A stretch of 64,000 nucleotides of DNA from Paraflavitalea sp. CAU 1676 (GCF_029223285.1 NZ_JARHUJ010000003.1:868001-932000); one strand, 5' to 3'. Positions 36,563-45,429 are shown, counted from the first letter of the stretch. Made by a program: numbers and translations. Notes: generated from the letters alone by a model not told the origin.

Positions 36563-37009
36563 TTAGAAATTGAATACCAGCATGGCGGCGTCGCGGCCGT
36601 GCTCATCGGCGCTACCCTTCCAGTTCGTCATCTTCCGGAATAGGCCTGCGGTAAGCTTCGTCTTGTTGTTCTTCGGTGCTACCGGTTCGAAGGGAATATT
36701 GTTGTCTTCCAGGAAAGCCTCCCAGATCGTGGCGTCACGCTTTACACTACCCACACCCTGCAGTACTTCCCGATCGGCATTCCCGAACCAGGTGCGCAGG
36801 CGGGCATCTTCAAACCTGATCATCACCTCGTTCTCGTGAACCTCGTGCAGCATCTTCACACAGTCCATTGCCCGGTGTATCGGCATCGTCTCGACGGTGA
36901 CCAATTTCTTTTCTTTCCGGTTCCATAGGGCTATGCCTGTATGGGTACCTGTATCGATGCCTATGATCCAGGTGTACTTGCTTTTCGAAGGGATTGTCTT
37001 TCGCTTCAT
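36563..37009 (-). CDS. RuvC-like Holliday junction resolvase
   Basis: 148 residues of RNase H fold: GIDTGTHTGIAL (catalytic Asp19), a strand with a conserved Glu in RFEDAR, and a C-terminal ADEHGRDAAML with Asp/His. This is the RuvC-type resolvase layout. Phage resolvases trim branched DNA before packaging. It follows the XRE regulator and replication gene. Confidence 0.75.
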   Translation of the reverse strand: MKRKTIPSKSKYTWIIGIDTGTHTGIALWNRKEKKLVTVETMPIHRAMDCVKMLHEVHENEVMIRFEDARLRTWFGNADREVLQGVGSVKRDATIWEAFLEDNNIPFEPVAPKNNKTKLTAGLFRKMTNWKGSADEHGRDAAMLVFNF

Positions 37010-37023
37010 CGTTTAGGGTTTGA

Positions 37024-37248
37024 TCAGTGACGAATGTCTTCAGTGAGTAGCCGGTAGATGTCGGTAAAGCCCAACAGGTTGACCAGCGGTACGAGGATCG
37101 TCATCTTCGGGTAGTTCGTTCCCGCTTCCCAGTGCCTTAAACGATCCTCCTGGATGCCCAGCTCTTCGGCCAGTTCCTTCTGACTCTTGCCCTGCTTTGT
37201 TCGCAGGTGAACCAGGTTATTAGCGAAAAAAAGTCGGTTTGCTTTCAT
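37024..37248 (-). CDS. XRE-family DNA-binding protein
   Basis: 74 residues with a helix-turn-helix (QKELAEELGIQEDRLRHWE) and a conserved Cro/CI-type end. Next to the replication gene, it may regulate the middle genes. Target unknown. Confidence 0.75.
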   Translation of the reverse strand: MKANRLFFANNLVHLRTKQGKSQKELAEELGIQEDRLRHWEAGTNYPKMTILVPLVNLLGFTDIYRLLTEDIRH

Positions 37249-37256
37249 GGTTTGAA

Positions 37257-38513
37257 TTATCGGGTTGGTACTGTTTGAAGTTTATTGGTTTTCATGATCC
37301 CGAAGGCCTCCCATACGGCCAGGCATTTCAGCGCAGGTATGTCGGCTTTTCGCTCGTCAGTGTTTTTGCCTTCGGTGTAGGCCTGCAGCAGGCGCAGCTC
37401 GTTGCCTTGGTTGCTTCCGTTCAATTGGCGCTTTCGTTTCTCGACCATGCTCTCGTAGTATCCCTTGTCCATGATCCCGCGGCCGACCAGCTGCTCGTAG
37501 TGATCCGCTGTTACTACTTTCAGCTGCAGGCCTCCCTCCAGGTACCGGTCGTACAGGTACTGGATGTCCGTCTGTTCGGCCTTCTTGGATTCTTTCGCGC
37601 GCGCCGTCTGGTTTTGGATCACTTTGTCGAACTGCGTTTCGAGATTCTTCAGCAGGAAATGTTCTTTCAGCCACGGATCCGCATATGCACCATCGAGGAA
37701 GTAGCGCAGGCGCTGCGGCGCCGTGGTTTCGCTCCACTCCTTCCCTGCTTTCTCTGCACGCTTTTTCAGCATGCCAATGAGGCGCTTGAAGATCTTCGGG
37801 TCATCCCGTACGAAGCTGGGCTCCACACCAAACTTTTCTTTCCCGAAGTCAAACCACACCTTCACGAGCTGATCCCAATACGGCTCGGTCTCCTCGGCTT
37901 TGTCTTTTGCCCCTTTCCTACCCTCCTTTCCTGCACGCGACGGCTTTGCCGGCGCACCTCCGGTAGGACTCTGTTCTAATCTCATCTCCTCTACTCTACT
38001 CTCTTCTTCTCTACTCTGTGTATTCTTCGGCTGATTTTCGGAATTGTTCGGCTGATCTATTCCTTTCTTCGGCTGAACTATCACTAAATTCAGCGGAACA
38101 TCATCTGAGAATGATAACAGCAGGTAATTTTCGTGTATGGAGACCCTCGTACCGGCCGACCTGCGTTCAGCTGTCGCCTTGACGAATGTGTCCTGCATCA
38201 TATCACTGGTAAGTACTCCGAACATCTCATATACGACCTGGTTGAACAGATCACGCCTGAGGCACCCGTCAATAACTTCCTTTACCTTGGTTACCTTCTT
38301 CTTACAGAATTCCGATGCAAACAATTCCAGCTCTTCCTTATCGTTACAATCAAAATAGTATCCCCACTTCTCGTACGCATAGTCCAGCAAACAACTCCAG
38401 ATGTAATACCCATCACTATCAAACTCGTTATATAGCAGCCTGACCTTCTTGTTACGTATGTGGCCGCTGTTCATCCTGTAAAAGCTTATCCCTTGTTTAG
38501 CGGTCCGTCCCAT
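37257..38513 (-). CDS. DUF4373 (Lin1244/Lin1753-like) replication-initiation protein
   Basis: 418 residues. The N-terminal 110 (GISFYRMNSGHIRNKKVRLL) form the DUF4373 domain used by phage replication initiators; the middle is charged and the C-terminus is a helical domain of the DnaT/DnaB-interacting type. It probably starts phage DNA replication. The start overlaps the upstream gene by 28 bp. Confidence 0.75.
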   Translation of the reverse strand: MGRTAKQGISFYRMNSGHIRNKKVRLLYNEFDSDGYYIWSCLLDYAYEKWGYYFDCNDKEELELFASEFCKKKVTKVKEVIDGCLRRDLFNQVVYEMFGVLTSDMMQDTFVKATAERRSAGTRVSIHENYLLLSFSDDVPLNLVIVQPKKGIDQPNNSENQPKNTQSREEESRVEEMRLEQSPTGGAPAKPSRAGKEGRKGAKDKAEETEPYWDQLVKVWFDFGKEKFGVEPSFVRDDPKIFKRLIGMLKKRAEKAGKEWSETTAPQRLRYFLDGAYADPWLKEHFLLKNLETQFDKVIQNQTARAKESKKAEQTDIQYLYDRYLEGGLQLKVVTADHYEQLVGRGIMDKGYYESMVEKRKRQLNGSNQGNELRLLQAYTEGKNTDERKADIPALKCLAVWEAFGIMKTNKLQTVPTR

Positions 38514-38881
38514 AGGTTGATTTGTTCGTGTCTGCGTTTTAACTCCTCAATTGAATAGCCCAGCTGGTTAAGCAGGATCTTCACTGCGTGGTCAACCTGG
38601 TGCTCGGCAACCTTGGCCTTCGGTAGCTTACCCCGCTGGCCAGCCCAGTACTCCTTCTGCAGGGTGCGCATGGTATCTACCAGGTAGATTAAGCGCTCCA
38701 TGTGCTTTCGGGTCATCTCCTGGTTGTACAGCATCTGCTTCCATACCCAGCTGCCGACCTGCGTGGCTTTCTTCTGCGTCAGCGCAGGATCGCCGTTAAA
38801 GGCACTCAGCTGCTCATGAATCGCCAAAACCAGTTGCTCCCAGGTGATTGCTACTTGCTCCTTTTTTGCCTGCCCAGACAT
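38486..38881 (-). CDS. Hypothetical phage protein
   Basis: 131 residues, almost entirely helical. Located between the replication gene and the PRTRC cassette, with a 28-bp overlap of the replication gene start. Not recognised. Confidence 0.65.
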   Translation of the reverse strand: MSGQAKKEQVAITWEQLVLAIHEQLSAFNGDPALTQKKATQVGSWVWKQMLYNQEMTRKHMERLIYLVDTMRTLQKEYWAGQRGKLPKAKVAEHQVDHAVKILLNQLGYSIEELKRRHEQINLWDGPLNKG

Positions 38882-38883
38882 GG

Positions 38884-39225
38884 TTAAAGTTTGATACAGA
38901 ACTTTTTTCTCAGGGCCTCGATGTCAGCACCCGGCTTGTCGTATACGATCGTTTTATGATTGAGCCGATACGAAACCATCCCGGTAAGATCAACCTTGCG
39001 GGTCTCATACTTCTTGGTGCTGGCCCTACCAAATGTTAACTGGCGCGGCGCCGAGGCCACCTTAACCTCCTTCTTTGGAGAGTTGATCTTTACCTTCCTC
39101 GGCCCCTCTTTTCCTCGAGGTTCAGAGTATACCGCCTTCATCATTTTTGCTACGACATCGGGCGGAAGTTTATTCTTCGCAGGCCTGGCATTCTTGCCAG
39201 TGGCCATTGCAGCTACTTTAGACAT
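38884..39225 (-). CDS. Small basic protein at the PRTRC cassette end
   Basis: 113 residues from the ATG at 39225, which overlaps the ThiF gene stop (TAATG). Lys-rich N-terminal half, more structured C-terminus (VSYRLNHKTIVYDKPG). Not recognised. Its tight coupling with ThiF suggests it belongs with the cassette. Confidence 0.6.
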   Translation of the reverse strand: MSKVAAMATGKNARPAKNKLPPDVVAKMMKAVYSEPRGKEGPRKVKINSPKKEVKVASAPRQLTFGRASTKKYETRKVDLTGMVSYRLNHKTIVYDKPGADIEALRKKFCIKL

Positions 39226-39980
39226 CACTTTATTTTTATCGGGTTTACAATCATGGTGGCCAGGTTGAGGTAGCAGCCGTGAACTGTTATCATACCTTCC
39301 CGAAACAGCTTCCAAAGAAGGTTGGCGCCCAGCTGGGCAAGTGTGCTGTTGATGAACAGATCCTGTCTGTTGATAGACTGCGCTACGGAGCAGCTGGGGC
39401 CCTCATCTTCCTTTTTCACTTTCTTGAGCTCAGGGAATTGCTTAATGACCGTTGGCAGGATCCGTGCAGTCTTGTGTTCACTTTTTGGCTGCTTACAATA
39501 TGACAGGGTACCCAAAACAGCCTGGCCGGTAGTTTGCCCATTGCCCATATCCAACCAGTAGTATTGAACATTCATGGGTTCGGCGAGCTTTGGGAACTTC
39601 ATGTTACCCGCGATCGTAACCCTCCCGGCGGCTGTGTCGATACAGGTGATCAATATGTTGGCCGGTGCGTCGGTGTACTGTTCAGGTCTGGCCTCCCAGT
39701 TTGTTCCGAAAAACCGATTGACCCTGGTCACAAGGACAGTTGCTTTATTCAGGCCCAAATCCGCCGGCGAGAACAGCTGGCGACCAATGTTTGCCATGGT
39801 CACTTCATCAGCGTCCCACGCGTACACGTGTAACCCAGGGTGGCTAAGCGCGATCAGCGTCTCGTTCATTCGCGCCAGACAGGTGAGCACCTGCGAACCG
39901 GTACCGCCAAGGCCAACGAGATTGACGGTGATCTTATGCTGCGGGTTAAGCAGGTACGGTGCTGTATAATGTACTTTCAT
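39225..39980 (-). CDS. PRTRC system ThiF-family protein (E1-like)
   Basis: 251 residues. Rossmann-type nucleotide site GLGGTGS (residues 23-29), an acidic loop WDADEVTMANIGRQ that matches the E1/ThiF ATP-binding region, and a SCSVAQSINRQ motif around Cys197, the region where adenylating E1-like enzymes place their catalytic Cys or Arg/Gln residues. E1-like enzymes adenylate the C-terminus of ubiquitin-like proteins and pass them on. It overlaps gene B by four bases. Assigned to PRTRC by sequence and neighbourhood. Confidence 0.8.
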   Translation of the reverse strand: MKVHYTAPYLLNPQHKITVNLVGLGGTGSQVLTCLARMNETLIALSHPGLHVYAWDADEVTMANIGRQLFSPADLGLNKATVLVTRVNRFFGTNWEARPEQYTDAPANILITCIDTAAGRVTIAGNMKFPKLAEPMNVQYYWLDMGNGQTTGQAVLGTLSYCKQPKSEHKTARILPTVIKQFPELKKVKKEDEGPSCSVAQSINRQDLFINSTLAQLGANLLWKLFREGMITVHGCYLNLATMIVNPIKIK

Positions 39981-40705
39981 AACAGGTTTGCGAGTTTGAG
40001 GTGCTTCTTTCCTGCCATGTAGGGCAGCAGCTCCTGATTATCGAATGCGTTATTCGTACCGATGAGGCCCTTCCAGATCAGGTTGAGGTTCGTACGTGTC
40101 GGGTTTTGCGCATGAGCGAGGTGCGTGAATTCACTCTTCCAGAACATCGCTTCCCAGTACTCCATTTCAGCCTGATAGGTGCGCGTAGTGGGTTTCTTCA
40201 CTTTAGCCGAACCGAGGCACACATCGCCATCACTACTTACATTGTGGTACGGTGCGTTGTACAATTCTGTGGTCAGAGCTGGGCGTTCATCGGATGTCAG
40301 CGCGTACACGTAAAGACCTTTTCGTTTCACCTGGTAGAGCATGGCTGGCACCATGGCCTCACCTGACGGAATATGCAGCCCATCCACGAAAAACAAGTGT
40401 CGTTTCTCTGCAGGCCTGAACCAGGTCATATCGTAGTACCCACCCGGCCGGACATCGAAATGGATCATATTGGCAGGGATGATGCCCCCGATCTGTACGC
40501 GGTTCTGCCTTTCATCGAAAAACACGTCGACAAGGCCCTGAATGGTCTCCTGCTTTAAAGGTTTGCCCTCCAAGAGCTGACCTTTATCGTTGAAAGCATG
40601 ACTTTCGAGGTATGCGTCGTGCCATTCGTCCATTCCATTGGTGTACACCACAATTGCGAGTGACGGCCGGTAAGTCTTCATCAGTGTTTCCGTCAATTGA
40701 TTCAT
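39977..40705 (-). CDS. PRTRC system protein B (E2-like)
   Basis: 242 residues. The segment SSDGDVCLGSAKV around Cys163 resembles the active-site loop of E2 ubiquitin-conjugating enzymes, and a preceding F-F-V-D-G strand region fits the UBC-like fold described for PRTRC-B-type proteins. In this model it accepts the Ub-like protein from ThiF and transfers it. Overlaps both neighbours. The E2 role is from published family analyses of the PRTRC group and has not been tested here. Confidence 0.75.
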   Translation of the reverse strand: MNQLTETLMKTYRPSLAIVVYTNGMDEWHDAYLESHAFNDKGQLLEGKPLKQETIQGLVDVFFDERQNRVQIGGIIPANMIHFDVRPGGYYDMTWFRPAEKRHLFFVDGLHIPSGEAMVPAMLYQVKRKGLYVYALTSDERPALTTELYNAPYHNVSSDGDVCLGSAKVKKPTTRTYQAEMEYWEAMFWKSEFTHLAHAQNPTRTNLNLIWKGLIGTNNAFDNQELLPYMAGKKHLKLANLL

Positions 40706-41820
40706 TTCTTAAAGGTTTCAGTGAGCTCCCAAGCGCGGGAAAAGAATTGCGATAACTCGTCTGGCCACGTGGCCTTTTTCCTCAAGGCATCAAAGTCGTA
40801 ATCCTTTGTATTGGTGAAAATGTTCAGGGCTGCTACCGGATCCTGTGTGCCTTCCTGGGCCATGCCGTCAAGCATATACTCGCAATGAGCCGTAACCTTG
40901 TCGTTTAGGTCCCAGGCAACGTTTAGTTGTAGGTCCAAATCCAGGTAGGGATGATCCACTTCGCCGGCGGGGATGTAGGTAAATTCGTGGACGCTGTGTC
41001 CTCGAGTAAGCAGCTGGGCTCCCTGGTATATGAGGTTGGCTATCGGATTTCCAGCCTTATATCGTCGCGCCCTCTTTAATAGTTCCGCGGGCTTCATCAC
41101 TGGTGCGCGCTTGATCCGCTGCAGGTAATCGTGAATGTATCCCTTCTCGTACAGGTGAATGCATTCTAATGCCTCAGCCCGCCCCTTTTCATCATCTTCG
41201 GCCAAATAATCATCCATCGATTCAGCTGCATAACCAAGTTCGCCGCTGTCCCACAATCCAACCCCCGCAGACTGTGAAAACGTCCTGATGAAAGACAGGT
41301 ACAGGTCGTGCAAAGGCTTGTTGCACTTTGCCAGCTTCAGCAGAACCGGGCCCACTTCGAGGCAATGCCACATCCGTTGAAAATCGCAGAACTGATAAAC
41401 CACGATGAAAAAGACTCCCTTTGAATGCTCGATGTTGAACTCGAAATCTGCCGGTATCAAAGCTCGCAGGCCTCGTAATGCCATGGTAAGCGCGGTAGCA
41501 GGGGAAAGGCCCGCCGCCAATGGATCAAGGGAAAGCTTTTCCTTTTTGATTTTGGCCAACATGTTCCTGTAAATCGTCCAGATCTCGTCGCACATATCGT
41601 TGACCTCGTCCTCTTCAACGGTCGCGTTCGACTGGTTACAGAAAACATAGATGCCGGACTTAGTCTCAAGCTTTACGCTATGAATGGAATCTGCGATGGT
41701 GGCGGCAGCCGTCGCTCCTTCTGCTCCTCGTTGGCATACAACCTTCGATCCCGGCTTTCGGCCTGTAACAGCCTTCCGATATTTGTGTGCAGCTCTTTTG
41801 TGTTCCATTTTCGCCGGCAT
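40702..41820 (-). CDS. PRTRC system protein F-like
   Basis: 372 residues, mostly helical, with a basic N-terminus. It sits between C and B, where PRTRC protein F is usually found, and its length is in the right range. I do not see a diagnostic motif, so the name rests on neighbourhood. Confidence 0.6.
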   Translation of the reverse strand: MPAKMEHKRAAHKYRKAVTGRKPGSKVVCQRGAEGATAAATIADSIHSVKLETKSGIYVFCNQSNATVEEDEVNDMCDEIWTIYRNMLAKIKKEKLSLDPLAAGLSPATALTMALRGLRALIPADFEFNIEHSKGVFFIVVYQFCDFQRMWHCLEVGPVLLKLAKCNKPLHDLYLSFIRTFSQSAGVGLWDSGELGYAAESMDDYLAEDDEKGRAEALECIHLYEKGYIHDYLQRIKRAPVMKPAELLKRARRYKAGNPIANLIYQGAQLLTRGHSVHEFTYIPAGEVDHPYLDLDLQLNVAWDLNDKVTAHCEYMLDGMAQEGTQDPVAALNIFTNTKDYDFDALRKKATWPDELSQFFSRAWELTETFKK

Positions 41821-41839
41821 GACTTCTTAAGATCTTTTT

Positions 41840-42061
41840 TCATCCTTTGGTTCCTACTGTGGTTTTGAACGTGTATACAGCCTTATTGCCGTCGGGCACC
41901 GGGCCGGAGATCGTGGAGGTGGTCAGTTCCGGATAGCTGCCAGAATGGAACTGCAAAACCTCTTCGATCGTCATATCGGGGTTGGGATCAGGCAGGATGA
42001 TTTCCTTGCCATCCTTCTTCATCTTGAAAGCCCTTTTGAGGCTGGTCACTTGTAAAGCCAT
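41840..42061 (-). CDS. PRTRC system protein C (ubiquitin-like)
   Basis: 73 residues, compact beta-grasp-type pattern (N-terminal strand LQVTSLKRAF, central helix region, closing strands AVYTFKTTV) ending in Gly-Thr-Lys-Gly. Published analyses of PRTRC describe protein C as ubiquitin-like. A C-terminal Gly is the expected point of activation by an E1-like enzyme. It lies 19 bp from gene F. Confidence 0.75.
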   Translation of the reverse strand: MALQVTSLKRAFKMKKDGKEIILPDPNPDMTIEEVLQFHSGSYPELTTSTISGPVPDGNKAVYTFKTTVGTKG

Positions 42062-42081
42062 TGTATTTGGAATTTTAAAGT

Positions 42082-42588
42082 TTACGCTTCGGTTTGCTCA
42101 TCATCGCCAGTCTCTTCGGCCGCGTCTTCAGCCAGGTTTGCGGCCTCGAGTTCTGCGTCGACTTCCTGGTCTGTTTTATCGTCGTCAGCCGGCTGGTCGA
42201 ACATTGATACCTCGCGCGGGGCCGCAGGCTTTGGCTTTGCTGGCTTTTCCTTCTTCTCTGGCTTTTGGGCTGCCTGCTTGGCCTTGCCTTTATCCTTGCC
42301 CTTTTTGGCAGCTGCAGGGCTTTCCTTTTTAGCCGGCTGCTCCTTCTTTTCCGAAGATTCAGTGGGTAGATCCTGAACGGACAGACCTGCCTGCGGTTCA
42401 GGCTTTTTTGTGATCGCCTGCAGGAAACCGTCTGCAAGCTCTTCAGGAGTACCGGTGAGGATCTTCGGAGTGAGGCCGGTGCGTGCACCTGGGCGCACGT
42501 CGATCGTAAGCTTGTCATCCTTCCGGACGATCCGGAGGGTCAGGTCGGCATCATCGCCGAGGTTGTGTATTTGGTGAAAGAAACTCAT
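42082..42588 (-). CDS. PRTRC system protein E
   Basis: 168 residues. The N-terminal 60 residues (FFHQIHNLGDDADLTLRI, then PKILTGTPEELADGFLQAI) match PRTRC-E; the rest is a Lys/Ala/Pro-rich linker with an acidic tail, probably disordered. First gene of the cassette, 13 bp after the sliding clamp. Confidence 0.75.
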   Translation of the reverse strand: MSFFHQIHNLGDDADLTLRIVRKDDKLTIDVRPGARTGLTPKILTGTPEELADGFLQAITKKPEPQAGLSVQDLPTESSEKKEQPAKKESPAAAKKGKDKGKAKQAAQKPEKKEKPAKPKPAAPREVSMFDQPADDDKTDQEVDAELEAANLAEDAAEETGDDEQTEA

Positions 42589-42601
42589 AGTTGATGTGGT
42601 T

Positions 42602-43684
42602 TTAATCGATGAGTAAAGGCATTATCAGTCCGAGGTAATTCGAATCCTCCTGAGAGCTCAATAGAACCGCTCTGCGGGGCGAATCGATGTGCAGGGCTAC
42701 ACGATCATACTCCACCTGAGAAAGTAGCGTAATGAGCCTCTTTGGGTTTAAGGAGAAGAGTTTAGTGTCGCCAGAGTACACCCCTGCCACAACACTTTCG
42801 ACTTCGCGCTCGAGGTCCATGTCGTTCGCCGTGATCTTCATGCGATCAGGATTCGGGTGCAGCAGGCAACTCTTTGAATTGCCCAGCAGGACCTTTTCCA
42901 GCGAGGTGATCAACTCGTTACGGTTGACCTCCAAATTGGCCTCGTGGTTGGGAATAGCTACCCTGTAATCTGGAAACTTGCTTTCCTGTCTGGTGATGAT
43001 CACGGTCAGGTTCTCGGCCTTGAAAGCTGCGTGCTTCTTTTGCCAGTACAGTTCCGTGTCGCCGGCGCCATCCAAGGCTGCAGCCAGTTTTTGTGAAACC
43101 AAAACCTGGTCTTTAGGGATCGCAGGATCACAAACCACTTCGTAACGGTAAAGGATTTGCGCGTCGGTGGCCACGATCGTGATCTTGCCATCTTCGATAT
43201 CGAGGCAGGAGTAAGTCATTGAAGGGCGCAGGTCGTCGTGACTGCAGGCCTGCATCGATGCAATCACCCGCTTCATGGTTTCCGGGCTGAGCTTGACGCT
43301 GTTCTTTTTAGGGATGTTCGGGAGCTTCGGGAAATCGGCAACCGGTTCCAGGCTCTTCAAGTCGTACACATCCTCGCCTGCTACTATCCGCGCACGCTTC
43401 TCCGCGGGATGCTCGATCGTGATCGGCATATGACCAGTGAGAGCGACAACCTTCTTCAGGAAGTCGAATGGTAATAGGATTTCAAAGGGCCCTTCTTCGG
43501 ATTCGCAGGGACATTTGTAGATGATAGTGAGCTCCAGGTCGGTGGTGACCAGCTCGACCTCATTTCCACTCACCCGGCACAGCAAGTTGGAAGTTGCAGG
43601 GATGACAGGCTTTGCCGGTACCGCCTGACCCAGTTTCTTCAGCGCAGGTTTTAAGTGCTCCTGGCTGATGATCATTTTTTTCAT
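42602..43684 (-). CDS. Phage DNA sliding clamp (DnaN-like)
   Basis: 360 residues from the ATG at 43684; MKKMIISQEHLKPALKKLG is a typical clamp N-terminus. The three-domain clamp pattern is visible, with the VATDAQILYRYEV segment and a C-terminus ending GLIMPLLID, in place of the usual MPMRL ending. Such clamps tether a polymerase to DNA. A phage-encoded beta clamp is uncommon. It is directly upstream of the PRTRC genes, in the same transcript. Confidence 0.8.
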   Translation of the reverse strand: MKKMIISQEHLKPALKKLGQAVPAKPVIPATSNLLCRVSGNEVELVTTDLELTIIYKCPCESEEGPFEILLPFDFLKKVVALTGHMPITIEHPAEKRARIVAGEDVYDLKSLEPVADFPKLPNIPKKNSVKLSPETMKRVIASMQACSHDDLRPSMTYSCLDIEDGKITIVATDAQILYRYEVVCDPAIPKDQVLVSQKLAAALDGAGDTELYWQKKHAAFKAENLTVIITRQESKFPDYRVAIPNHEANLEVNRNELITSLEKVLLGNSKSCLLHPNPDRMKITANDMDLEREVESVVAGVYSGDTKLFSLNPKRLITLLSQVEYDRVALHIDSPRRAVLLSSQEDSNYLGLIMPLLID

Positions 43685-44006
43685 GCTTAAGCTTTTTGTA
43701 ACGTTTGTAAATCCAGGTGTTGCCATGTTGTTGGCGGATGATCGAGAGGTTCAGCGTGATTCGGCCTTTCCGGTCTTCTTTGAACAGGTAGCGCAGATCC
43801 TTTACTTGGGTGGTCTCCTGCTGCTGCTCGCCGAACAGCTCGGCCTGCGCCCTTAATGGCTGGAAAAATCTGATTGGGTAGTAAGCGACGACTTCGGCTC
43901 GGTCGTTGTAGACCTTGAAGACCTCGTCCCCTTCCAGGTTCTTGCTGTACCGCATGTAGCGGCCGGTAAGCAGGTGATCGAAGCAAGCGCGTACATACTG
44001 GTTCAT
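43560..44006 (-). CDS. Hypothetical protein overlapping the clamp gene
   Basis: 148 codons, of which about the last 41 overlap the clamp gene start by 125 bp in another frame and look like read-through of the clamp sequence. The convincing part is residues 1 to about 107 (MNQYVRACFDHLLTGRY onward). A lost stop codon or an indel is possible. Function not recognised. Confidence 0.55.
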   Translation of the reverse strand: MNQYVRACFDHLLTGRYMRYSKNLEGDEVFKVYNDRAEVVAYYPIRFFQPLRAQAELFGEQQQETTQVKDLRYLFKEDRKGRITLNLSIIRQQHGNTWIYKRYKKLKHEKNDHQPGALKTCAEETGSGGTGKACHPCNFQLAVPGEWK

Positions 44007-44009
44007 GGC

Positions 44010-44420
44010 CTAAACAACTGCTTCCTCCGGAGCGTAGGTGGTGCGATCCTTCTTTGTCACCTGCAGGCGGCTGATCGATAGGCAAAGTGCCTTGGCCTCC
44101 ACCGGGTGTGTCTCGATCCAGTGGTGACACTCAGGGCAGACAGCCAGGAAATTGTCCACGTCGGTCAGGTCGTCACCGATCCGGCCGGCCATATGGTGAA
44201 TATGCTCAGCCTTGCCGGAACATCCACATACGTTAGCCTGGCAGTCAGGATTAGCCTGCAGGAACCTCTTGCGCAGACCTGTGTATTGGCGTTCCTGCTT
44301 TGCCCGTTTCTTCGAAGCGCGACGGATTGGGGTACGTACCGGCATTTCCTTCTTTGCCCGGCGGCATTCACCTTGGCAGGTAGCGTGATTACAATTCCGG
44401 CTTGCGAGTACTGTTGCCAT
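44010..44420 (-). CDS. HNH endonuclease-like protein
   Basis: 136 residues from the ATG at 44420; the listed upstream TTG is not needed. The C-terminal half has the HNH signature: AEHIHHMAGRIGDDLTD, NFLAVCPECHHWIETHP, with paired Cys before it (CQANVCGC). HNH proteins in phages act in packaging or recombination, or as homing nucleases. The location in the replication region rather than next to terminase is less usual for a packaging HNH. Confidence 0.8.
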   Translation of the reverse strand: MATVLASRNCNHATCQGECRRAKKEMPVRTPIRRASKKRAKQERQYTGLRKRFLQANPDCQANVCGCSGKAEHIHHMAGRIGDDLTDVDNFLAVCPECHHWIETHPVEAKALCLSISRLQVTKKDRTTYAPEEAVV

Positions 44421-44422
44421 GA

Positions 44423-44689
44423 TCAAAACAGTGTTTGTATAGATGAAGATTTTACAGTCTTTCCGTGAGATCGAGGTTTTACTGTGGCCAGCTGGGGTGC
44501 AGTGTTCGTTGAGTCAATTTCGGTGAGCGCTTCGGTCAGCTTCTCGGTCGGTACGGAAAACCGTATTCCGTCTTTCCCTTCTACGATCTGAACGTTGCCG
44601 CGATCGCTGATCCGTGTTACCGGATCGCCCGCTGCGCCGTACTGCCGGCCGCCGAAATTGCTGTATATGTTACACTGCAGGTAAGGCAT
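44423..44689 (-). CDS. Hypothetical phage protein
   Basis: 88 residues, polar C-terminus. Three bases after the preceding gene and two before the HNH gene start, so co-transcribed. Not recognised. Confidence 0.6.
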   Translation of the reverse strand: MPYLQCNIYSNFGGRQYGAAGDPVTRISDRGNVQIVEGKDGIRFSVPTEKLTEALTEIDSTNTAPQLATVKPRSHGKTVKSSSIQTLF

Positions 44690-44692
44690 GAC

Positions 44693-45085
44693 TTAGTAGG
44701 GGTAATCAGGTCCTTCGTATCCGGTTTCATCATCGTCGTCTTCGGCTGCCGGCGTTGCGATCGGTGCACATGAAGAAGTAAGAAGAGCCTTTTTAAGGGG
44801 TTCGTTCTTATCGAGCATTGCTCGCACGTCCCAAATCTGGACCGGCGTGGCCGTAAAGCTTTCAGCCAGTTCCTTCGCGGTCTTTTCATCGACAGGTGTC
44901 ACGCTATAGATTGCAGACGTACCATAGAAGCGAGAAAAAGCAGGTTGCTTGCTAGTTTCGGGGATATCCACGCGAAGCATTGCGCCGCCGAAAACTGTTT
45001 GCTCTGAGCACAGGCCTGCGAGCTTTACGTGGCCCATGAGTTCGACCAGTGCCCAGGACTCAAAAGCGGTAGTTTCTTTATTCAT
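44693..45085 (-). CDS. Conserved phage protein of unknown function
   Basis: 130 residues. The pattern (WALVELMGHVKLAGLCSEQ, then FYGTSAIYSVTPVDE) recurs in phages of several phyla, without known function. The acidic C-terminal tail (DDDDET) is notable. Confidence 0.65.
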   Translation of the reverse strand: MNKETTAFESWALVELMGHVKLAGLCSEQTVFGGAMLRVDIPETSKQPAFSRFYGTSAIYSVTPVDEKTAKELAESFTATPVQIWDVRAMLDKNEPLKKALLTSSCAPIATPAAEDDDDETGYEGPDYPY

Positions 45086-45104
45086 TGGTTATTGATTAAG
45101 AAGG

Positions 45105-45326
45105 TTATTCCGGGATGTAGGTCTTTGTGGTGTTGATCACATCAGCGCTATCCTTACTCTTGCCATCGCGAATGAAAAAGCCGTCACGAATCAACTCTTT
45201 ATAGTCAGCCTCTTGCATCACTATTTGCACGCACCGACCACCGGTATACATGTTGCACCTGGCAAAACCGTCTTTGATGTTTTTCACATCGATCTGAACA
45301 TAGTTGTCTGGCATGTATGCTCCCAT
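45105..45326 (-). CDS. Hypothetical small phage protein
   Basis: 73 residues (MGAYMPDNYVQIDVKN). A second Met at 45314 is possible. First protein gene after the tRNA-like region. Not recognised. Confidence 0.55.
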   Translation of the reverse strand: MGAYMPDNYVQIDVKNIKDGFARCNMYTGGRCVQIVMQEADYKELIRDGFFIRDGKSKDSADVINTTKTYIPE

Positions 45327-45429
45327 TTTGCAAGCTTTTAATTGTTTTTATGGCAAGGGAAAAAGAGCCCGGCCGTGAGGCAGAGAGCTGCCGCCGGGGA
45401 GATTGCTTGCCATATGAAAAAAGTAATGT

